From Leifsonia sp. AG29 (GTDB lineage Bacteria; Actinomycetota; Actinomycetes; Actinomycetales; Microbacteriaceae), in assembly GCF_009765225.1 (NCBI RefSeq), contig NZ_VMSF01000001.1:1612001-1676000 (forward strand): a stretch of 64,000 nt of DNA, given 5' to 3'. A program made the position numbers and the translations under genes. This document shows positions 18,306 to 29,282 of the stretch, piece after piece. Numbering within the stretch: the first letter of the stretch is position 1; each line of letters begins with the position of its first letter. The notes beneath the pieces are model-generated. The model worked only from the letters and a program-made list of their open reading frames with translations, made no database searches and was not told where the DNA came from.

Positions 18306-21300
18306 GTGCGTTTTGCTCGTCGCGGTGGGGGAGTCCGCCGAGTTTCAGGACGGCGTTGGGGTCAGGCGGTTGCCGTTGTGGCTACCGCGGTGGTGGCTGT
18401 GACCTTGACGGTGCAGCCGTTCCAGGTGCCCGAGGCGCGTGCGGATCAATCGCCGCAGGCGGCCGACGCGGGTGCGCTGCCTCAGCATGTGACCGGTGAC
18501 CAGACTCCGGGGTCGGTGTTGACGGACGCCGGCGTTCGCCGGGAGGGCGAGTTGCCGTCGGTCCCGGGTAAGGCGCATGCGACGCACAGCCGTGGTGGGG
18601 TGGAGGGTTTCGACGCGAACACGTCGAGTGTGTCGTCTCGGTCGCAGTTCGAGACGGTGTTTCAGAACACGGATGGTACGAAGACGGCGCAGTTTTCCAC
18701 CGACCCGCTGAACGTGGAGAGATCGGACGGCTCGTGGGTGCCGGTGAACACCCAGGTCACGACGGGCGCGTCCGGGGATCGGACGGTGAGTGATCACCCG
18801 TTGGCTCCGAAGTTCGCTTCTGCGTCCGGGGCATCGGGTGGGGACTACCAGGTGACGGCGGATGGGCACACGGTGTCGTTCAGCCTGGTGGGGGAGCAGC
18901 AGCAGCCGGCCGGTGTGGCTTCCAGTGTGCAGCGGCAGTTCTCTGGCGGGGATGCGGGGTCCTCTGTCGCGTACGACAATGTGGCCGCCAACACGGACCT
19001 GACGTATCAGGTGACGCCGGGTCAGGTGAAGGAGACCCTGATCCTGAACGCGCAGCCGACCAGTTCGAGCCCGTCGTACTCGTGGAGTGTTCACGCGCCG
19101 GGGTTGACGTTGGCCAAGGACAAGCTGGGCGATGTGACGTTCACGGATGATGTCACGGGGAAGCTCGTGTTCCTTACGCCGGTGCCGGCGATGATGGACT
19201 CTTCCGCCGTTGCCGGGGTCTCGGGGGCCGCGATCACAAACGTGCCACTCACGGTGACGCAGACCTCCACCGATGACTGGCGGATGACGTTGACCCCGGA
19301 CCCATCGTGGTTGGATGACCCGGCCCGGGTCTACCCGGTGTATCTGGATCCGTCGACGGCGTCGCCGTATTCGGACAATTCCACCTCGTTCGAGAACACC
19401 GGAACCACCCTGACGGGTGTTGCCTATGTCGGCAACTCGCGTGCGGGTGGCGACACGATGTGGCGCACGGTCACTCATTTCAACTATGAGCAGCTGTTCG
19501 GCTACCAGGTTCTGGGGGCCACGTTGGATGAGTGGTACGGCGGCAGTGGGACCACCAACTCCACGATCGGGATGGTGGATATCGCCTCCGGGCAGGGCTA
19601 CAACGACGTCGGCACCGCCCTGTCGGGCATCACGATCTCAGCGGGAACTTCCGGGTGCGGGTATGCCCAGGACCCGGGTCTGGCGAACACGTTGGCGTCG
19701 TGGGTGAACGCCGGCTGGGCGGGGAACTATTTCATGCTCGGCGGGCAGGAGACCGCGGGCCTGTACACGTACAAGTCGCTGGGTCTTGAATTGTTCATCA
19801 GCTACGAGGCGAAGCCGACGATCGCCGCCTCGAGCCCGACGGCGGTGCCGGACCCGAACGGGTTCACGCCGGGGACGATGACCAACCCGACCGGTGGGGC
19901 GGTGGGTTCGGCCACCCCGACCTTCACGACCACTACAACGCAGGATTCCTCGAACGGGTCCGCCGCGGTCAATCGGGCCTATACGGTGTCGCCGAACTCG
20001 TCGATGGCGTCCCCCGTGTTCCAGACCGGGTGGACCTCCACCAACCAAGTCCAGGTCCCGGCGGGAGTGTTGCAGCCGGGGACGACGTATTACTGGCAGG
20101 CGCAAGTCCAGGACGAATACGGCACGGTCGGTGCGTCGCCGGTGTACTCCTGGAAAACTTCCACTAACCCCGTCCAGAACGCGGGGGTGTCCACCCCGGC
20201 TGATAACTCGATCGTGGCGAGCACAGTCCCGACGTTGAAGGCGCCGCCCTCCACGTCCACCAATGGGCAGCCGCTGCGCTACGCGTTCCGGATCGCCACC
20301 GGCAGCGACGGGACGACCGGCCAGGTTGTGCTCTCGCCGATCGTCTCGCCTGGTAGCGACGGGATGGTGTCCTGGGACGTCCTGCCGAACATCCTCCAAG
20401 ACGGCACCGCGTACACGTGGACCCTGCTGGTCAACGACGGGTACGACGACTGGATCCCGAGCGTGCAGCGGATGACCGTCAATCTGCGGGTGACCAATCC
20501 GGGCCCGGCACCGACGGATACTGCTGGGCCGGTGAGCGTGAACCTGGCCAACGGGAATGTCTCCACTAGTATCACCACACCGTCGGTGAACACGGTCGGC
20601 GGTCCCATGGGGTTCCAGCTGACCTACAACTCCGAACAGGCCTCCAACGCCGGACTGGTCGGCCACTACTGGAACCTCCCCGGTAGCCCGAACACCTACT
20701 CGTACACGACGCTGCCGCCGGCTAGCGAGACTTCGCTGGTGCGCACGGACTCGCAGCTCGCCTTCAACTGGGGGGCGACCGACTCCCCGGCATCGGGGGT
20801 GTCACAGACGTACTTCCAGGCGCAGTGGACCGGTTTCATCTCCCCGCCGACCGGGTCGTACAACTTCGGGTTCTCCTCGGACGACGGCGCCGAGCTCACC
20901 TTGGGAACCACCCCGGTGATCACGGACCAGTTCAACGCGCACCCCGCACAGGGCACCCCGCAAATGGAGACGGCTGCCGCGCAAACGCTGGTGGTGTCCG
21001 GGACTGGTGGGACTCTGACCGCGACCCTGGGCGGGCAGGCGATCGCGTACCCGGTGCCGATCACGGTGAATTACTACCAGATGGCCGGCGGCGCGTCCCT
21101 GTACCTGTATTCGCAGGTGACGGGGGATCCGACGACGGTGAAGGTGGTGCCGGCGAACTGGTTCACGCACACCAACCCGCCGCTGCCGGACGGGTGGGCC
21201 ACCTCGCAACCGATCATGGGCGACGCCGCCACGTATGTTGCGGCGAAGAACAACGGCGGCTCGGTCACCATCACCGACGCCAATGGCGGCACGCACGTGT

Positions 21301-24300
21301 TCTCCCGCAATAGTGCCGGTGGATACAGCCCGCCAGCGGGGGAGTCCACCACCCTGACCACCGATGCGAACGGGGCGCTCTCGCTCACCGGAACCGATGG
21401 CACCGTGTACCTGTTCAACGTTTCCGGGAAGCTGGTCTCCGCGACCCCACCCGTGGACGCCGGAGCCAAACCCGCCACCCCGGTCCCTGCCTATGTGACC
21501 ACGAGCGCATTGACGAACGCGCTGCGATCGTTGTCGGACCCGCTCTCCAACACCGCCAGCTCCGGCACCCCGTCGTATCAACGCGCGGTGTACTTCGCCT
21601 ACGCGAACGAGCAATACTCCGACCTCGGCATCCCCGCCAACGCCGGCATCACCGCTTCGGGCGCCGTCTGCCAAACCCCAACCGGATCGGGGTGGGCCTC
21701 GGCACCGTCCGGGATGCTCTGCGCGATCGTCTACCCGGACGGAACGACCACCCAACTCGAATACACCACCACCGGGCAGCTCGGCGGCGTGCTCACCCCC
21801 GGCGGATCCCGGACACTGCTGGCCTACACCAGCGTCAACGGGCAGAACCTGCTCACCGGTGTCACCACGCCGACCGCGAACGACTGGGCTGCGGTCAACA
21901 ACGCCGCCGCACCGCAGACCATCATCAGCTACGACACCGCGGGTCGCGCCATCGGTGTCACCCTCCCGCAACTCAGCGGAGGCGGCCCGGCACCGGCGAA
22001 GACCTACACCTACGCCGCCGCCGCCAGCGCGAGCGCGGACGGCACCAGCTATGTCGACGTCGCCGGTCTCACCCCGCCCGCCGGGGGAATGGGCCACAAC
22101 GCGGCCGTGACCTTCGACACGGCGTTGCGGAAGACCTCCGCCACCAGCGCCTCGGGACTGACCTCCCGCGCCCTGTGGAACAACCACGACAACCCGCTGG
22201 CCACCCTCGACCCCCAGGGACACGAGTCCACCACCACCTACGACAGCCAAGACCGACCGGTCACCACCTATGGGCCAGCGCCCTCCACATGTTTCGGCGC
22301 CACCACTAGCGCGCCCTTCGGCACCGTCCCGACCAACGCGTCGGGGGTCGCTAATGGGCCAATTCCGGTGGCGGGTACCTGTGCGGCGATGAACGGGGTG
22401 GCCATCGCCACCTCCACCACCACCTATGACGGTGGGTTGGCCGGGCTCGCGGCCGCCTACTTCAACAACCTCACCCTCGCTGGGGCTCCCACCGGATACG
22501 GCCGCGTCTTCACCGGCACAGACGCCCAACAGGTCTGGTCCGGAATCCCCGCCACCGGGGTCGGGACCACAAACTGGTCCGCCTCCTTGACCGGAACGCT
22601 CACGTTCCCGGGCGCCGGCGACTACCAGCTCTCGATCTACACCGATAACACCGCCCGAGTATTCGTCGACGATCGACTGGTCATCAACGCCACCACGTCC
22701 GGCACCTACTCCGCGCAACTGAAAAACATCAAGGCCAGTCAAGTCGCGCGGCTCCGCGTCGGGTACACGCACGCCACCGCTGCCAGCCCCACCTTCCGGA
22801 TGGCGTGGATCGTGCCCGGGCAGGGCAGCGTCTTCATCCCCACCACACAGCTGTCCTCCAGCTACGGGCTGGTCACCGGTACAAGCACCCCGGATTCTGC
22901 CCCCACCGGTGTCGCCGGGATCAGCAACACGAACGTGCCCTCCGCGAACGCGAGCGCTAGCTACGCCTACCCGTGGTTCGGCACCAACGTCACCGCGATC
23001 GCCGACCCCGGCGGCCAGAACCTCACCACCGTGACCACATCCGAGTCGCCCGGCAACGGGTACCTCCGACAGACGAGCTCGCAGAAGCCCGCCGGGGCGG
23101 CCACCGCCACTAACACCGCCTACTACGGCGGCACCTCGATCGCGAACCCCACCCCCACGATCTCCTACGGCACCGCACTTAACATCACCACCCCGGTCTG
23201 CGGGGTGCCAGTGACCACCCCCCAGGACGGTTTGGCCATGTCCGTCACCGGACCAGCACCCGCCACCGGGACCGCACTGGTCACCAAGTACGTGTACGAC
23301 ATCATGGGCCGCGTCGCCGGCACCCTCGCCCCCGGCGACACCACCTGGGCGTGCACCACCTACGACAACCGAGGCAGGACCCAGAAACAGACCTACCCCG
23401 CCTTCGGCGCCCAGCCCGCCCGCACCCTCACCTACACGTACTCCGCCGGCGGCTACGACAGCAACGGCAACCAGGCCGGCGACCCGCTCACCACGACCGT
23501 CACCGACTCCACCCAGACCGCCACCCCCACCAAGGGCACCCTCACTACCCAGGTCAACCTCGACGGCGAGCAGGTCAGTTCCACGGACAGCTGGGGGACG
23601 GTCACCACCACGACCTACAACCAGGCCATGCAAACCCTCACGGCTACGGTGAAGCTGCCCGACGCGACCACCCACACCGAGGCCTACACCTACAATGCGG
23701 ACGGTCAGGCCATCACCGTGGCGGAGGACGGCAAGCCCATCGCCCAGTCCACCTACACGACCGGTGTCCTCACCAGCGTCAGCTACCCGAACGGGACCGG
23801 CAACGCCGGGAACGGAACCTCGGGGACATTCAGCTATGGCCCCACCGGATCCCAAACGGCGACCGCTTGGACGTTCGCTTCCGGGCAATCCCCCCTGACG
23901 GACACGGTTGCTCGATCTCAGGCCGGGCGGATCGTGAAGGACACCATCACCGACGGATCCACCAACTATGTCTCCACCTACGGTTACGACAGTGTCGGCC
24001 GGTTGACCACGGCGATTGTTCCGTACAACCAGCTCACCTACGCGTACGCCGGAACCGGTGGTTGTGGTCAAAATACTGCGGCCGGGGCTGACGGGAACCG
24101 CACCTCGATGACTGATGTGACCACGGCTCCCGGCGCGACCACCCCGAACCCCACCCTCACGGTCGGGTACTGCTACGACAACGCCGACCGGCTCACCTCC
24201 GACACCATCACCGGCGCCCCCGCAAACCCCGACATCGTGATGGGAACCAACCTCACCAGCACGGGAGCTGGCACGAACCTCGCGTACGACACCCACAGCA

Positions 24301-25466
24301 ACGTGACAACGCTCGGCACTGAGACCCTCGGCTACGACGACACCAACCGTCACCTGGCAACAACCCTGACCGACGGCACCACGGTCACCTACCAACGCGA
24401 TGCGGCCGACCGGATCATCGGAATGACCCAAACCCCCGCGGGCGGAACGGCCACGACCGTCCACTACACATACGCCGGCATAGGTCGGTTCACCCTCACC
24501 GCCAGCAATGTCACCCAAGAAGAGACACTCAGTCTGGCCGGTGGCGTCAGCGTGAGTATCCGGCCCACCGCGCAAGCATGGTCCTACCCAGGCCTAACCG
24601 GGCACGTCTTGGTCACGACCGACGGCGCCGGCACCCGAACCGGGGCACTCGCCCTCTACGACCCCTTCGGAGACCCCATCAACCGATCTACAGGGTGCAT
24701 CGGTACCACCGCCGCCGACGGGAGTGGTCCAACCAACACGACCACACCCAACGTCTCCAACGGATTCGAGGGCGCACACGGCAAAGGCCTCCTCACCCTT
24801 GACGGACTCGCCACCATCGAAATGGGGGCACGCCAATACGTGCCCTTGCTCGGCCGATTCCTCTCGGTCGACCCTGTCACGGGGGGAAACGCGAACGACT
24901 ACGTCTACCCAGACGATCCCATCAACAGCAACGACCTCACTGGAAAATGGGGCCTCATGCTCAGCGACGGGGGACCTGGTATCGGGGCGGCGATCTCGCC
25001 GACAGCTGTCAGGCTTCTCGCGAGTAACCGCCTCGAATACAACGGCTATGGGCTTTCGAAGCCCTCGCGGCCTGCTGCCAAAACAAAACAGCTCAGTGCT
25101 GATCAGCATCTACATCGCACTCTGAAGACAATCGCTGTTGACGCTGCATGGATAGGTGAGGCGCTCAACGTGTATGCCTCGGTGGCGTCTGCGGCGGCCT
25201 TTGTATCAGCTGGGACCGGCGACGAGTATGGCGCGGGCGCACTCTGGGGGAGCGCAGTAATCACGGCCAACATCGCAGCTGGCTTCGGAGCAGTCAGCAC
25301 AGCGGCTGGATGCATGGACACCGGGATAAACTCCTCCTGCATCGCGAGCGCGCTGATTACTGGAATGGGATTCATGCTGGCCGAGATTCCAGGGGGCCCC
25401 ATCTTCTCGGCACTTGTCGGAGGAGTGCAACTTATCGGGGACGGCCCGCCGCGATGGGAATTCTGA
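18306..25466 (+). CDS. Secreted RHS/YD-repeat protein with two PA14-like modules and variable C-terminal tip
   Basis: A 2386-residue exported giant protein. Residues 1-46 form a signal peptide with a long basic start and cleavage after ARA. About 350-500 is a DNRLRE-like beta region and 510-740 holds Fn3-like segments ([14 protein letters not shown]). PA14-like modules lie near 790-925 ([16 protein letters not shown]) and 1375-1508 ([20 protein letters not shown]). YD/RHS repeats fill much of the rest ([29 protein letters not shown]). The RHS core ends with [20 protein letters not shown] near 2178. The last 170 residues are an unrelated, hydrophobic, less GC-rich tip with C-x8-C and IPGG. The start is GTG 18306 after GGGAGGG. 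Probable contact-dependent toxin or surface protein. Confidence 0.88.
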   Translation: MRFARRGGGVRRVSGRRWGQAVAVVATAVVAVTLTVQPFQVPEARADQSPQAADAGALPQHVTGDQTPGSVLTDAGVRREGELPSVPGKAHATHSRGGVEGFDANTSSVSSRSQFETVFQNTDGTKTAQFSTDPLNVERSDGSWVPVNTQVTTGASGDRTVSDHPLAPKFASASGASGGDYQVTADGHTVSFSLVGEQQQPAGVASSVQRQFSGGDAGSSVAYDNVAANTDLTYQVTPGQVKETLILNAQPTSSSPSYSWSVHAPGLTLAKDKLGDVTFTDDVTGKLVFLTPVPAMMDSSAVAGVSGAAITNVPLTVTQTSTDDWRMTLTPDPSWLDDPARVYPVYLDPSTASPYSDNSTSFENTGTTLTGVAYVGNSRAGGDTMWRTVTHFNYEQLFGYQVLGATLDEWYGGSGTTNSTIGMVDIASGQGYNDVGTALSGITISAGTSGCGYAQDPGLANTLASWVNAGWAGNYFMLGGQETAGLYTYKSLGLELFISYEAKPTIAASSPTAVPDPNGFTPGTMTNPTGGAVGSATPTFTTTTTQDSSNGSAAVNRAYTVSPNSSMASPVFQTGWTSTNQVQVPAGVLQPGTTYYWQAQVQDEYGTVGASPVYSWKTSTNPVQNAGVSTPADNSIVASTVPTLKAPPSTSTNGQPLRYAFRIATGSDGTTGQVVLSPIVSPGSDGMVSWDVLPNILQDGTAYTWTLLVNDGYDDWIPSVQRMTVNLRVTNPGPAPTDTAGPVSVNLANGNVSTSITTPSVNTVGGPMGFQLTYNSEQASNAGLVGHYWNLPGSPNTYSYTTLPPASETSLVRTDSQLAFNWGATDSPASGVSQTYFQAQWTGFISPPTGSYNFGFSSDDGAELTLGTTPVITDQFNAHPAQGTPQMETAAAQTLVVSGTGGTLTATLGGQAIAYPVPITVNYYQMAGGASLYLYSQVTGDPTTVKVVPANWFTHTNPPLPDGWATSQPIMGDAATYVAAKNNGGSVTITDANGGTHVFSRNSAGGYSPPAGESTTLTTDANGALSLTGTDGTVYLFNVSGKLVSATPPVDAGAKPATPVPAYVTTSALTNALRSLSDPLSNTASSGTPSYQRAVYFAYANEQYSDLGIPANAGITASGAVCQTPTGSGWASAPSGMLCAIVYPDGTTTQLEYTTTGQLGGVLTPGGSRTLLAYTSVNGQNLLTGVTTPTANDWAAVNNAAAPQTIISYDTAGRAIGVTLPQLSGGGPAPAKTYTYAAAASASADGTSYVDVAGLTPPAGGMGHNAAVTFDTALRKTSATSASGLTSRALWNNHDNPLATLDPQGHESTTTYDSQDRPVTTYGPAPSTCFGATTSAPFGTVPTNASGVANGPIPVAGTCAAMNGVAIATSTTTYDGGLAGLAAAYFNNLTLAGAPTGYGRVFTGTDAQQVWSGIPATGVGTTNWSASLTGTLTFPGAGDYQLSIYTDNTARVFVDDRLVINATTSGTYSAQLKNIKASQVARLRVGYTHATAASPTFRMAWIVPGQGSVFIPTTQLSSSYGLVTGTSTPDSAPTGVAGISNTNVPSANASASYAYPWFGTNVTAIADPGGQNLTTVTTSESPGNGYLRQTSSQKPAGAATATNTAYYGGTSIANPTPTISYGTALNITTPVCGVPVTTPQDGLAMSVTGPAPATGTALVTKYVYDIMGRVAGTLAPGDTTWACTTYDNRGRTQKQTYPAFGAQPARTLTYTYSAGGYDSNGNQAGDPLTTTVTDSTQTATPTKGTLTTQVNLDGEQVSSTDSWGTVTTTTYNQAMQTLTATVKLPDATTHTEAYTYNADGQAITVAEDGKPIAQSTYTTGVLTSVSYPNGTGNAGNGTSGTFSYGPTGSQTATAWTFASGQSPLTDTVARSQAGRIVKDTITDGSTNYVSTYGYDSVGRLTTAIVPYNQLTYAYAGTGGCGQNTAAGADGNRTSMTDVTTAPGATTPNPTLTVGYCYDNADRLTSDTITGAPANPDIVMGTNLTSTGAGTNLAYDTHSNVTTLGTETLGYDDTNRHLATTLTDGTTVTYQRDAADRIIGMTQTPAGGTATTVHYTYAGIGRFTLTASNVTQEETLSLAGGVSVSIRPTAQAWSYPGLTGHVLVTTDGAGTRTGALALYDPFGDPINRSTGCIGTTAADGSGPTNTTTPNVSNGFEGAHGKGLLTLDGLATIEMGARQYVPLLGRFLSVDPVTGGNANDYVYPDDPINSNDLTGKWGLMLSDGGPGIGAAISPTAVRLLASNRLEYNGYGLSKPSRPAAKTKQLSADQHLHRTLKTIAVDAAWIGEALNVYASVASAAAFVSAGTGDEYGAGALWGSAVITANIAAGFGAVSTAAGCMDTGINSSCIASALITGMGFMLAEIPGGPIFSALVGGVQLIGDGPPRWEF

Positions 25467-25478
25467 GAGGAGAAGCCG

Positions 25479-26006
25479 TTGTACGTCTTGGCTCGCGGAT
25501 CTCGTCAAGTCCCGTTTGTGCTGCTGACGCTCCTGATGGTTGCGATCCCAGTAGCCGCAGTCGTAACGTCTCGCCCGGTCCCCATCGTGGTCGCAGCAGT
25601 CGGGGCCGCCGCGTTCCTAGCTGCTGCCGGCCTCCTTCTCCGGTGTTGGTCCAACCGCGCCCAGGCAGCCACCGTCCGAAGCGCCTCAAGTTCGTCAGCG
25701 GTCTTTCGCGCAAGACTAACGCGAAGGTCCTACCGAGCGCTGTGGTCTCGGATATCTGCGAATGGTGTCTTCTACCAAGCTGCGATACAGGTTTGGGTTG
25801 CCATAGTGGGCGAGTCACTTTCCGTCTATTGCACGTTGACTCGAACAGGTGGAAAAGCGGTGGCGCTCGGTTCCGCCGTGGCCCTGGGTGAGTCTCGTCG
25901 CGACTCACGTACGCTCACTTTGATAGACGATGAAGTCGGAGCGATTCACGTCATAATGTCTCGGCGAAACCGGGAAGCTCTGCTGCGCGCCTTACGTGAA
26001 GCCTGA
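25479..26006 (+). CDS. Membrane protein, putative RHS-tip immunity 1
   Basis: A 175-residue protein starting at TTG 25479, with GAGAGGAG just upstream and only 12 bases after the RHS stop, so almost certainly co-transcribed. Two adjacent membrane helices (about 10-28 and 32-54) precede a soluble part: VWVAIVGESLSVYCTL, RTLTLIDDEVGAIHVIM and a final helix NREALLRALREA. The layout of helices plus a small beta-rich domain ending in a helix recurs in the genes at 26454 and 29283. Position after a toxin-like tip suggests immunity; this is inferred. Confidence 0.6.
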   Translation: MYVLARGSRQVPFVLLTLLMVAIPVAAVVTSRPVPIVVAAVGAAAFLAAAGLLLRCWSNRAQAATVRSASSSSAVFRARLTRRSYRALWSRISANGVFYQAAIQVWVAIVGESLSVYCTLTRTGGKAVALGSAVALGESRRDSRTLTLIDDEVGAIHVIMSRRNREALLRALREA

Positions 26007-26040
26007 CGGCCAGTGGCGATCAGACAGGGAGAGGAGATCG

Positions 26041-26454
26041 GTGGAAACTGAACTTCCGAGGTTTCGCCAAATGAAGAAGATCGGCGGCGGCAGCTCGAAT
26101 CTGTGGACCGACGTGACATTGCTAGCAATAGCCGGTGTTTTGGTTGCGCTTGCGGTTATGCTCGTTTGCTTCGCCATAGGGATTCAGCACGTCGCCGTGT
26201 TGTTTGTAGTGGCCCTCTGCTTGGAAGGTTTATGCATCGTCGGGGGTATGGCGGCTGGCGGGATCTCTGCGTTGCAGTCGCGGCGGGAACTCGCCCGGGG
26301 GTACACGAGTCTTCCGAGTGGGAACGCTAATGCGGCGCAGATCGACCCGAGGAGCGGAGCCGTCATTCGTGAACCGGGAGAGGCGTTCCTAACGAAGCAG
26401 GAGCGCGTGCGGCGCACTGCTCTTGCTCGCGCTGAGAATCGCAGCGCAGCGTGA
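26041..26454 (+). CDS. Membrane protein, putative RHS-locus accessory/immunity 2
   Basis: A 137-residue protein from GTG 26041, with GAGGAGATCG immediately upstream. It has two long hydrophobic segments (about 23-45 and 50-70: VTLLAIAGVLVALAVMLVC, VLFVVALCLEGLCIVGGM) and a charged C-terminal tail with KQERVRRTALARAENRS. No family recognised. Its stop overlaps the next start (TGATG), indicating one operon with 25479 and 26454. Confidence 0.58.
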   Translation: METELPRFRQMKKIGGGSSNLWTDVTLLAIAGVLVALAVMLVCFAIGIQHVAVLFVVALCLEGLCIVGGMAAGGISALQSRRELARGYTSLPSGNANAAQIDPRSGAVIREPGEAFLTKQERVRRTALARAENRSAA

Positions 26455-27119
26455 TGGCGAAAGGATCCGGGCGGCTGCGGTGGAGTTGGCCCGTTGCGGC
26501 GTGGGTTGCCTTCGTGATCGTCATGGGGGTGCGTGTCGCTGTCGGAGCGGCGGCGCGAGGACCGATGGCGGTATTACTCACCTTCCTCCTGATCGCCCTG
26601 GGATCTGTGGCGCTCATCGGTGCCGTCACCGGTCTTGTCGCGGTGAAAAGGCGACCACTTCGTCACTTGCAGGAGACGCTGCAATCTCGTGGCGCCGCTG
26701 GTTTCGTCGTCCAGGCCACGGGGGTGGACGACCTGTATTTGGGGCTGCGATTACTTGGCCCTTCGGGCGAGGAGGCGGCCCATTCCTTGGGGCGAATGTT
26801 CGTACTCCGCGTCGCACCCGACGCTTTCGAGTTCTGGTCGCCCGCGAAGCCCACAGTCCCGTCGTTCCGGCTCACGACCGACGACGTTTCGGACGTGACT
26901 GAGACAACGGTGCTGCTGTCCGGAGCCAGCCGACCGGCTGCCGCACTCGTCCTCGCCCGCACGCCCGAAATCAAACTGCCATTCATCGTGATTAGCGGCC
27001 GCGGCAGCGGTCTCAAACCGATGACAGCAACAGAAACGCGCGAGTTCGTCAGTCAGGTCCGTCGTCTCGCGCAGTCCGGATCCAAGAGTGTGGAACGAGA
27101 CCCGAACAAATTGAGCTGA
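26454..27119 (+). CDS. Membrane protein with PH-like cytosolic domain, putative immunity 3
   Basis: A 221-residue protein starting ATG 26454 (GTG 26451 is the alternative), overlapping the previous stop. Two membrane helices (about 10-30 and 38-62) precede a soluble domain of about 140 residues: GAAGFVVQATGVDDLYLGL, MFVLRVAPDAFEFWSPAKP, SFRLTTDDVSDV and LPFIVISGRG, with a final helix ETREFVSQVRRLA. The alternating strands and capping helix resemble bacterial PH-like membrane proteins. The soluble part resembles the 16733 product. Function unknown. Confidence 0.58.
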   Translation: MAKGSGRLRWSWPVAAWVAFVIVMGVRVAVGAAARGPMAVLLTFLLIALGSVALIGAVTGLVAVKRRPLRHLQETLQSRGAAGFVVQATGVDDLYLGLRLLGPSGEEAAHSLGRMFVLRVAPDAFEFWSPAKPTVPSFRLTTDDVSDVTETTVLLSGASRPAAALVLARTPEIKLPFIVISGRGSGLKPMTATETREFVSQVRRLAQSGSKSVERDPNKLS

Positions 27120-27390
27120 CTGTGGCCCGGAAGGTCACCGCCGACGGGGCTTGGAAGGTACGTAGCGGGCGCGCGACTGGATAACGGGGTTATCGGGAGG
27201 CGGGTGGATTCGGGCAACGTCCCTGCCGATGGCTCAGCGACTCAGAAACGGTAGAACGAGCGCTGAGGGCGCGGGAGCGGATTAGCTTGAAGCGCTTCGA
27301 CGGGGAGTCGGGATTGATGTGGTGTAGGCGCTGGGGAGGGCGTCCTGGTTCGACCGGTGACGTTACGGAAGCGGGCGTGAGGTACGAATC
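27120..27390. other. Intergenic region between the RHS operon and the IS element
   Basis: 271 bases with the right-hand 21-base repeat (27174-27194) and no convincing gene. I see no RHS-core coding remnant here, although the sequence just right of the IS (28638 on) is an RHS-core tail. Confidence 0.5.
27174..27194 (+). repeat. 21-base direct repeat, right copy
   Basis: Matches 18040-18060 except for one G-to-T change (CGACTGGATAACGGGGTTAT, then C). Similar G-rich text ending in ATTCGGG follows both copies. Confidence 0.6.
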
Positions 27391-27405
27391 GGTGTCAGGT
27401 TGGGT

Positions 27406-28284
27406 TTAGGCCGCGAGGGTTCGCGGCGTCGTGGGTAGCTTCTCTTCGAACTCGATGGGCGTCAAGCCGCCGAGGGCATCCTGAGCGCGCTGCCGGTGAT
27501 ACTTCCGCTCGATCCAGACCACGATCGCGCGACGCAGCTCCTGCCGGTTCGCCCATCGGCGCTGGTTGAGGACGTTGGTTTGCAACAGCGACCAGAAGCT
27601 CTCCATGGCGGCGTTGTCTCCGGCAGCACCGACCCGGCCCATCGATCCGACCATGTCGTGGCGGCGCAGTTCGCGGCCCATGGCTCGGCTTCGGAATTGG
27701 CTGCCTCTGTCCGCGTGCAGGATGCACCCGGCAACCTCACCACGACGGGCGACGGCGTTGCGGAGCGCGTCGACGGCGAGTTTCGCGGTCATCCGGTCGC
27801 TGATCGAATAGCCCACGATCCGGTTGGAGTGGACGTCCTTGATCGCGCAGCAGTAAAGCTTGCCCTCGTCCGTCCAATGCTCGGTGATGTCGGTCAGCCA
27901 GACCCGGTTCGGGGCGTCGGCACGGAACTGCCGCTGCACGTGGTCATCGAACACAGGCGGCCCGGCCTTCTTGCCCTTCCCGCGGCGGCGGCGTTGCGCG
28001 GAGGAGAGAATCCCGGCTTGGGAGCACAGTTTCCACGCGGTGCGCCGGCTCATCCGCCAGCCGGCCCGGCGCGCTTCATCGGCCAAGTATCGGTAACCGA
28101 AGGTCGGGTCGTCCTGGTGGGCGTCATGCAGGGCGTTGATCCGGTGCGCGCGCAGCACATCCGCGTCACGGACCGGATCGTTGCGCCACCGGTAGTAGGG
28201 CTGACGAGCGAGCCCCCGAACCCGACACGACACCGTCACGGGAATCCCCGCAGCTGCGAGCTCAGCAACGAGCGGGTATGTCAT
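27406..28284 (-). CDS. IS3-family transposase OrfB (DDE integrase domain)
   Basis: 292 residues with an HTH_21-like N-terminal part (FGYRYLADEARRAGWRMSRR) and an rve integrase core. The DDE residues are visible as WLTDITEH, HADRGSQFRS and NAAMESFWS. The C-terminal YHRQRAQDALGGLTPIEFE is typical of IS3. The ATG at 28284 overlaps the orfA stop as ATGA. A C_CCA_AAA slippery heptamer in the orfA frame right before that stop allows a -1 frameshift to make the OrfAB transposase. It appears intact. Confidence 0.95.
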   Translation of the reverse strand: MTYPLVAELAAAGIPVTVSCRVRGLARQPYYRWRNDPVRDADVLRAHRINALHDAHQDDPTFGYRYLADEARRAGWRMSRRTAWKLCSQAGILSSAQRRRRGKGKKAGPPVFDDHVQRQFRADAPNRVWLTDITEHWTDEGKLYCCAIKDVHSNRIVGYSISDRMTAKLAVDALRNAVARRGEVAGCILHADRGSQFRSRAMGRELRRHDMVGSMGRVGAAGDNAAMESFWSLLQTNVLNQRRWANRQELRRAIVVWIERKYHRQRAQDALGGLTPIEFEEKLPTTPRTLAA

Positions 28285-28586
28285 TTTGGGGAGCCACCGA
28301 GCTTCAGGTTCGCCTGCGACAGATACGCTGCCGCCTTCCGAAGCACCTCGTTCTCCTGCTCCAGCAGCCGGTTACGACGCCGCAGCTCGCGCACCTCCGC
28401 GGCCTCGTCGACTGTCTGACCGGGACGGTTGCCGTCCTCGACATCGGCTTGATGCAACCAGTTCTGCAACGTCGCCGCGCTGATACCGAAGTCAGCGGCG
28501 ATCTGCTTGATCGTGACGCCGTCCTCACGGCGCCGGGCAACCGCGACGACATCGTCACGGAACTCTCTGGGATAGGGAGCGGGCAT
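28281..28586 (-). CDS. IS3-family transposase OrfA (HTH/leucine zipper)
   Basis: A 101-residue DNA-binding subunit: MPAPYPREFRDDVVAVARRR, then HTH KQIAADFGISAATLQNWL and a coiled coil RELRRRNRLLEQENEVLRKA. The start ATG at 28586 is the usual OrfA start; an in-frame upstream codon at 28619 would extend it into the terminal repeat region. It ends GGSPK at the slippery sequence (28284-28290). Confidence 0.93.
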   Translation of the reverse strand: MPAPYPREFRDDVVAVARRREDGVTIKQIAADFGISAATLQNWLHQADVEDGNRPGQTVDEAAEVRELRRRNRLLEQENEVLRKAAAYLSQANLKLGGSPK

Positions 28587-28637
28587 GATGACATCCTCCC
28601 CGTTAGCACCCCACGTCACTAACGATCAGCTGTCACC

Positions 28638-29277
28638 AATTCCTTCCTCACGCCCGTCGCTGGGGGCAACGAAAATGATTACAACTACCCCAACGACCCG
28701 GTGAACAGCAGTGACCTCAACGGCATGTGGAGTTTGATGCTTAGTGATGCGGGACCAGGCAACCGCCCCTGTAACCCCCAGCACTTTGCTAGGCATCAAC
28801 AACGGGAGCATTGTCGTCCACCGAGGTGTGCTCATGACTAAGCATGAAGCTCGAGCAACCGTAAAACACGGCAGTTCGGCTAGCGCGGGAGGGCGTTCAA
28901 AGTCTTCAGACGGACAGCAAAAAGCTGCGCTCCGGGCGGTAAGTGGAGTGCTCGCAATCATCGGCGCGGCGGCTGGGTTTGTATCCCTGGTTTGCGCAGC
29001 TTGCGCTGTTATTGCGGAGCCCATATCGCTAGCGGCCGGTGCGGCCGCAGCTGGAATCGACTGCTTCGGCCTCCATGATGCCGTCGGTTGCTCAGCCGAT
29101 CTCGTTGGCCTAATTCCAGGAGGGGGCCTCTTTATGGCAACGAAAATGGTCTCGAAAGTAGGCGATGGCTTGGAGGCAGCCCATCAGGCGGCGGGCGCCG
29201 TCGGAGTGATGGGGAGCGGGATGGGTGCAGTAAACTCATTCGGCGAGAACTGGATCGAGCGGCAGTCCATGCGCTAG
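28638..29277 (+). pseudogene. Orphan RHS core tail and second C-terminal tip, truncated and frameshifted
   Basis: Immediately right of the IS the frame reads FLTPVAGGNENDYNYPNDPV then NSSDLNGMWSLMLSDAGPG. This parallels the RHS protein's [20 protein letters not shown] ... LMLSDGGPG, so it is the end of a second RHS core. The frame then fails: removing one A at 28761-28762 joins it to TAPVTPSTLLGINNGS and about 170 further codons to the stop at 29275-29277. That tip is hydrophobic (SGVLAIIGAAAGFVSLVCAAC) with C-x8-C and IPGG, like the active tip. The N-terminal part is missing, probably removed when the IS deleted its left flank. A short product from GTG 28744 remains possible. Confidence 0.8.
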
Positions 29278-29282
29278 GAGTA

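Larger units (their letters stand above)
27391..28637 (-). mobile_element. IS3-family insertion sequence, complete
   Basis: About 1.24 kb with orfA and orfB in the IS3 arrangement. The ends read GGTGTCAGGTTG on the left and, in reverse complement, GGTGACAGCTGA on the right: imperfect terminal inverted repeats of about 19 bp (12 matches) with the TG...CA ends usual for IS3. No target-site duplication is visible (left flank GAATC, right flank AATTC). This fits an IS that has deleted sequence next to itself. Exact boundaries are uncertain by two or three bases. Confidence 0.82.

Noticed and set aside
20802-24575. Long antisense frame inside the RHS gene
   Set aside because: The RHS frame has YD repeats and PA14 motifs throughout; the antisense product is Gly/Val/Arg-rich with no domain.
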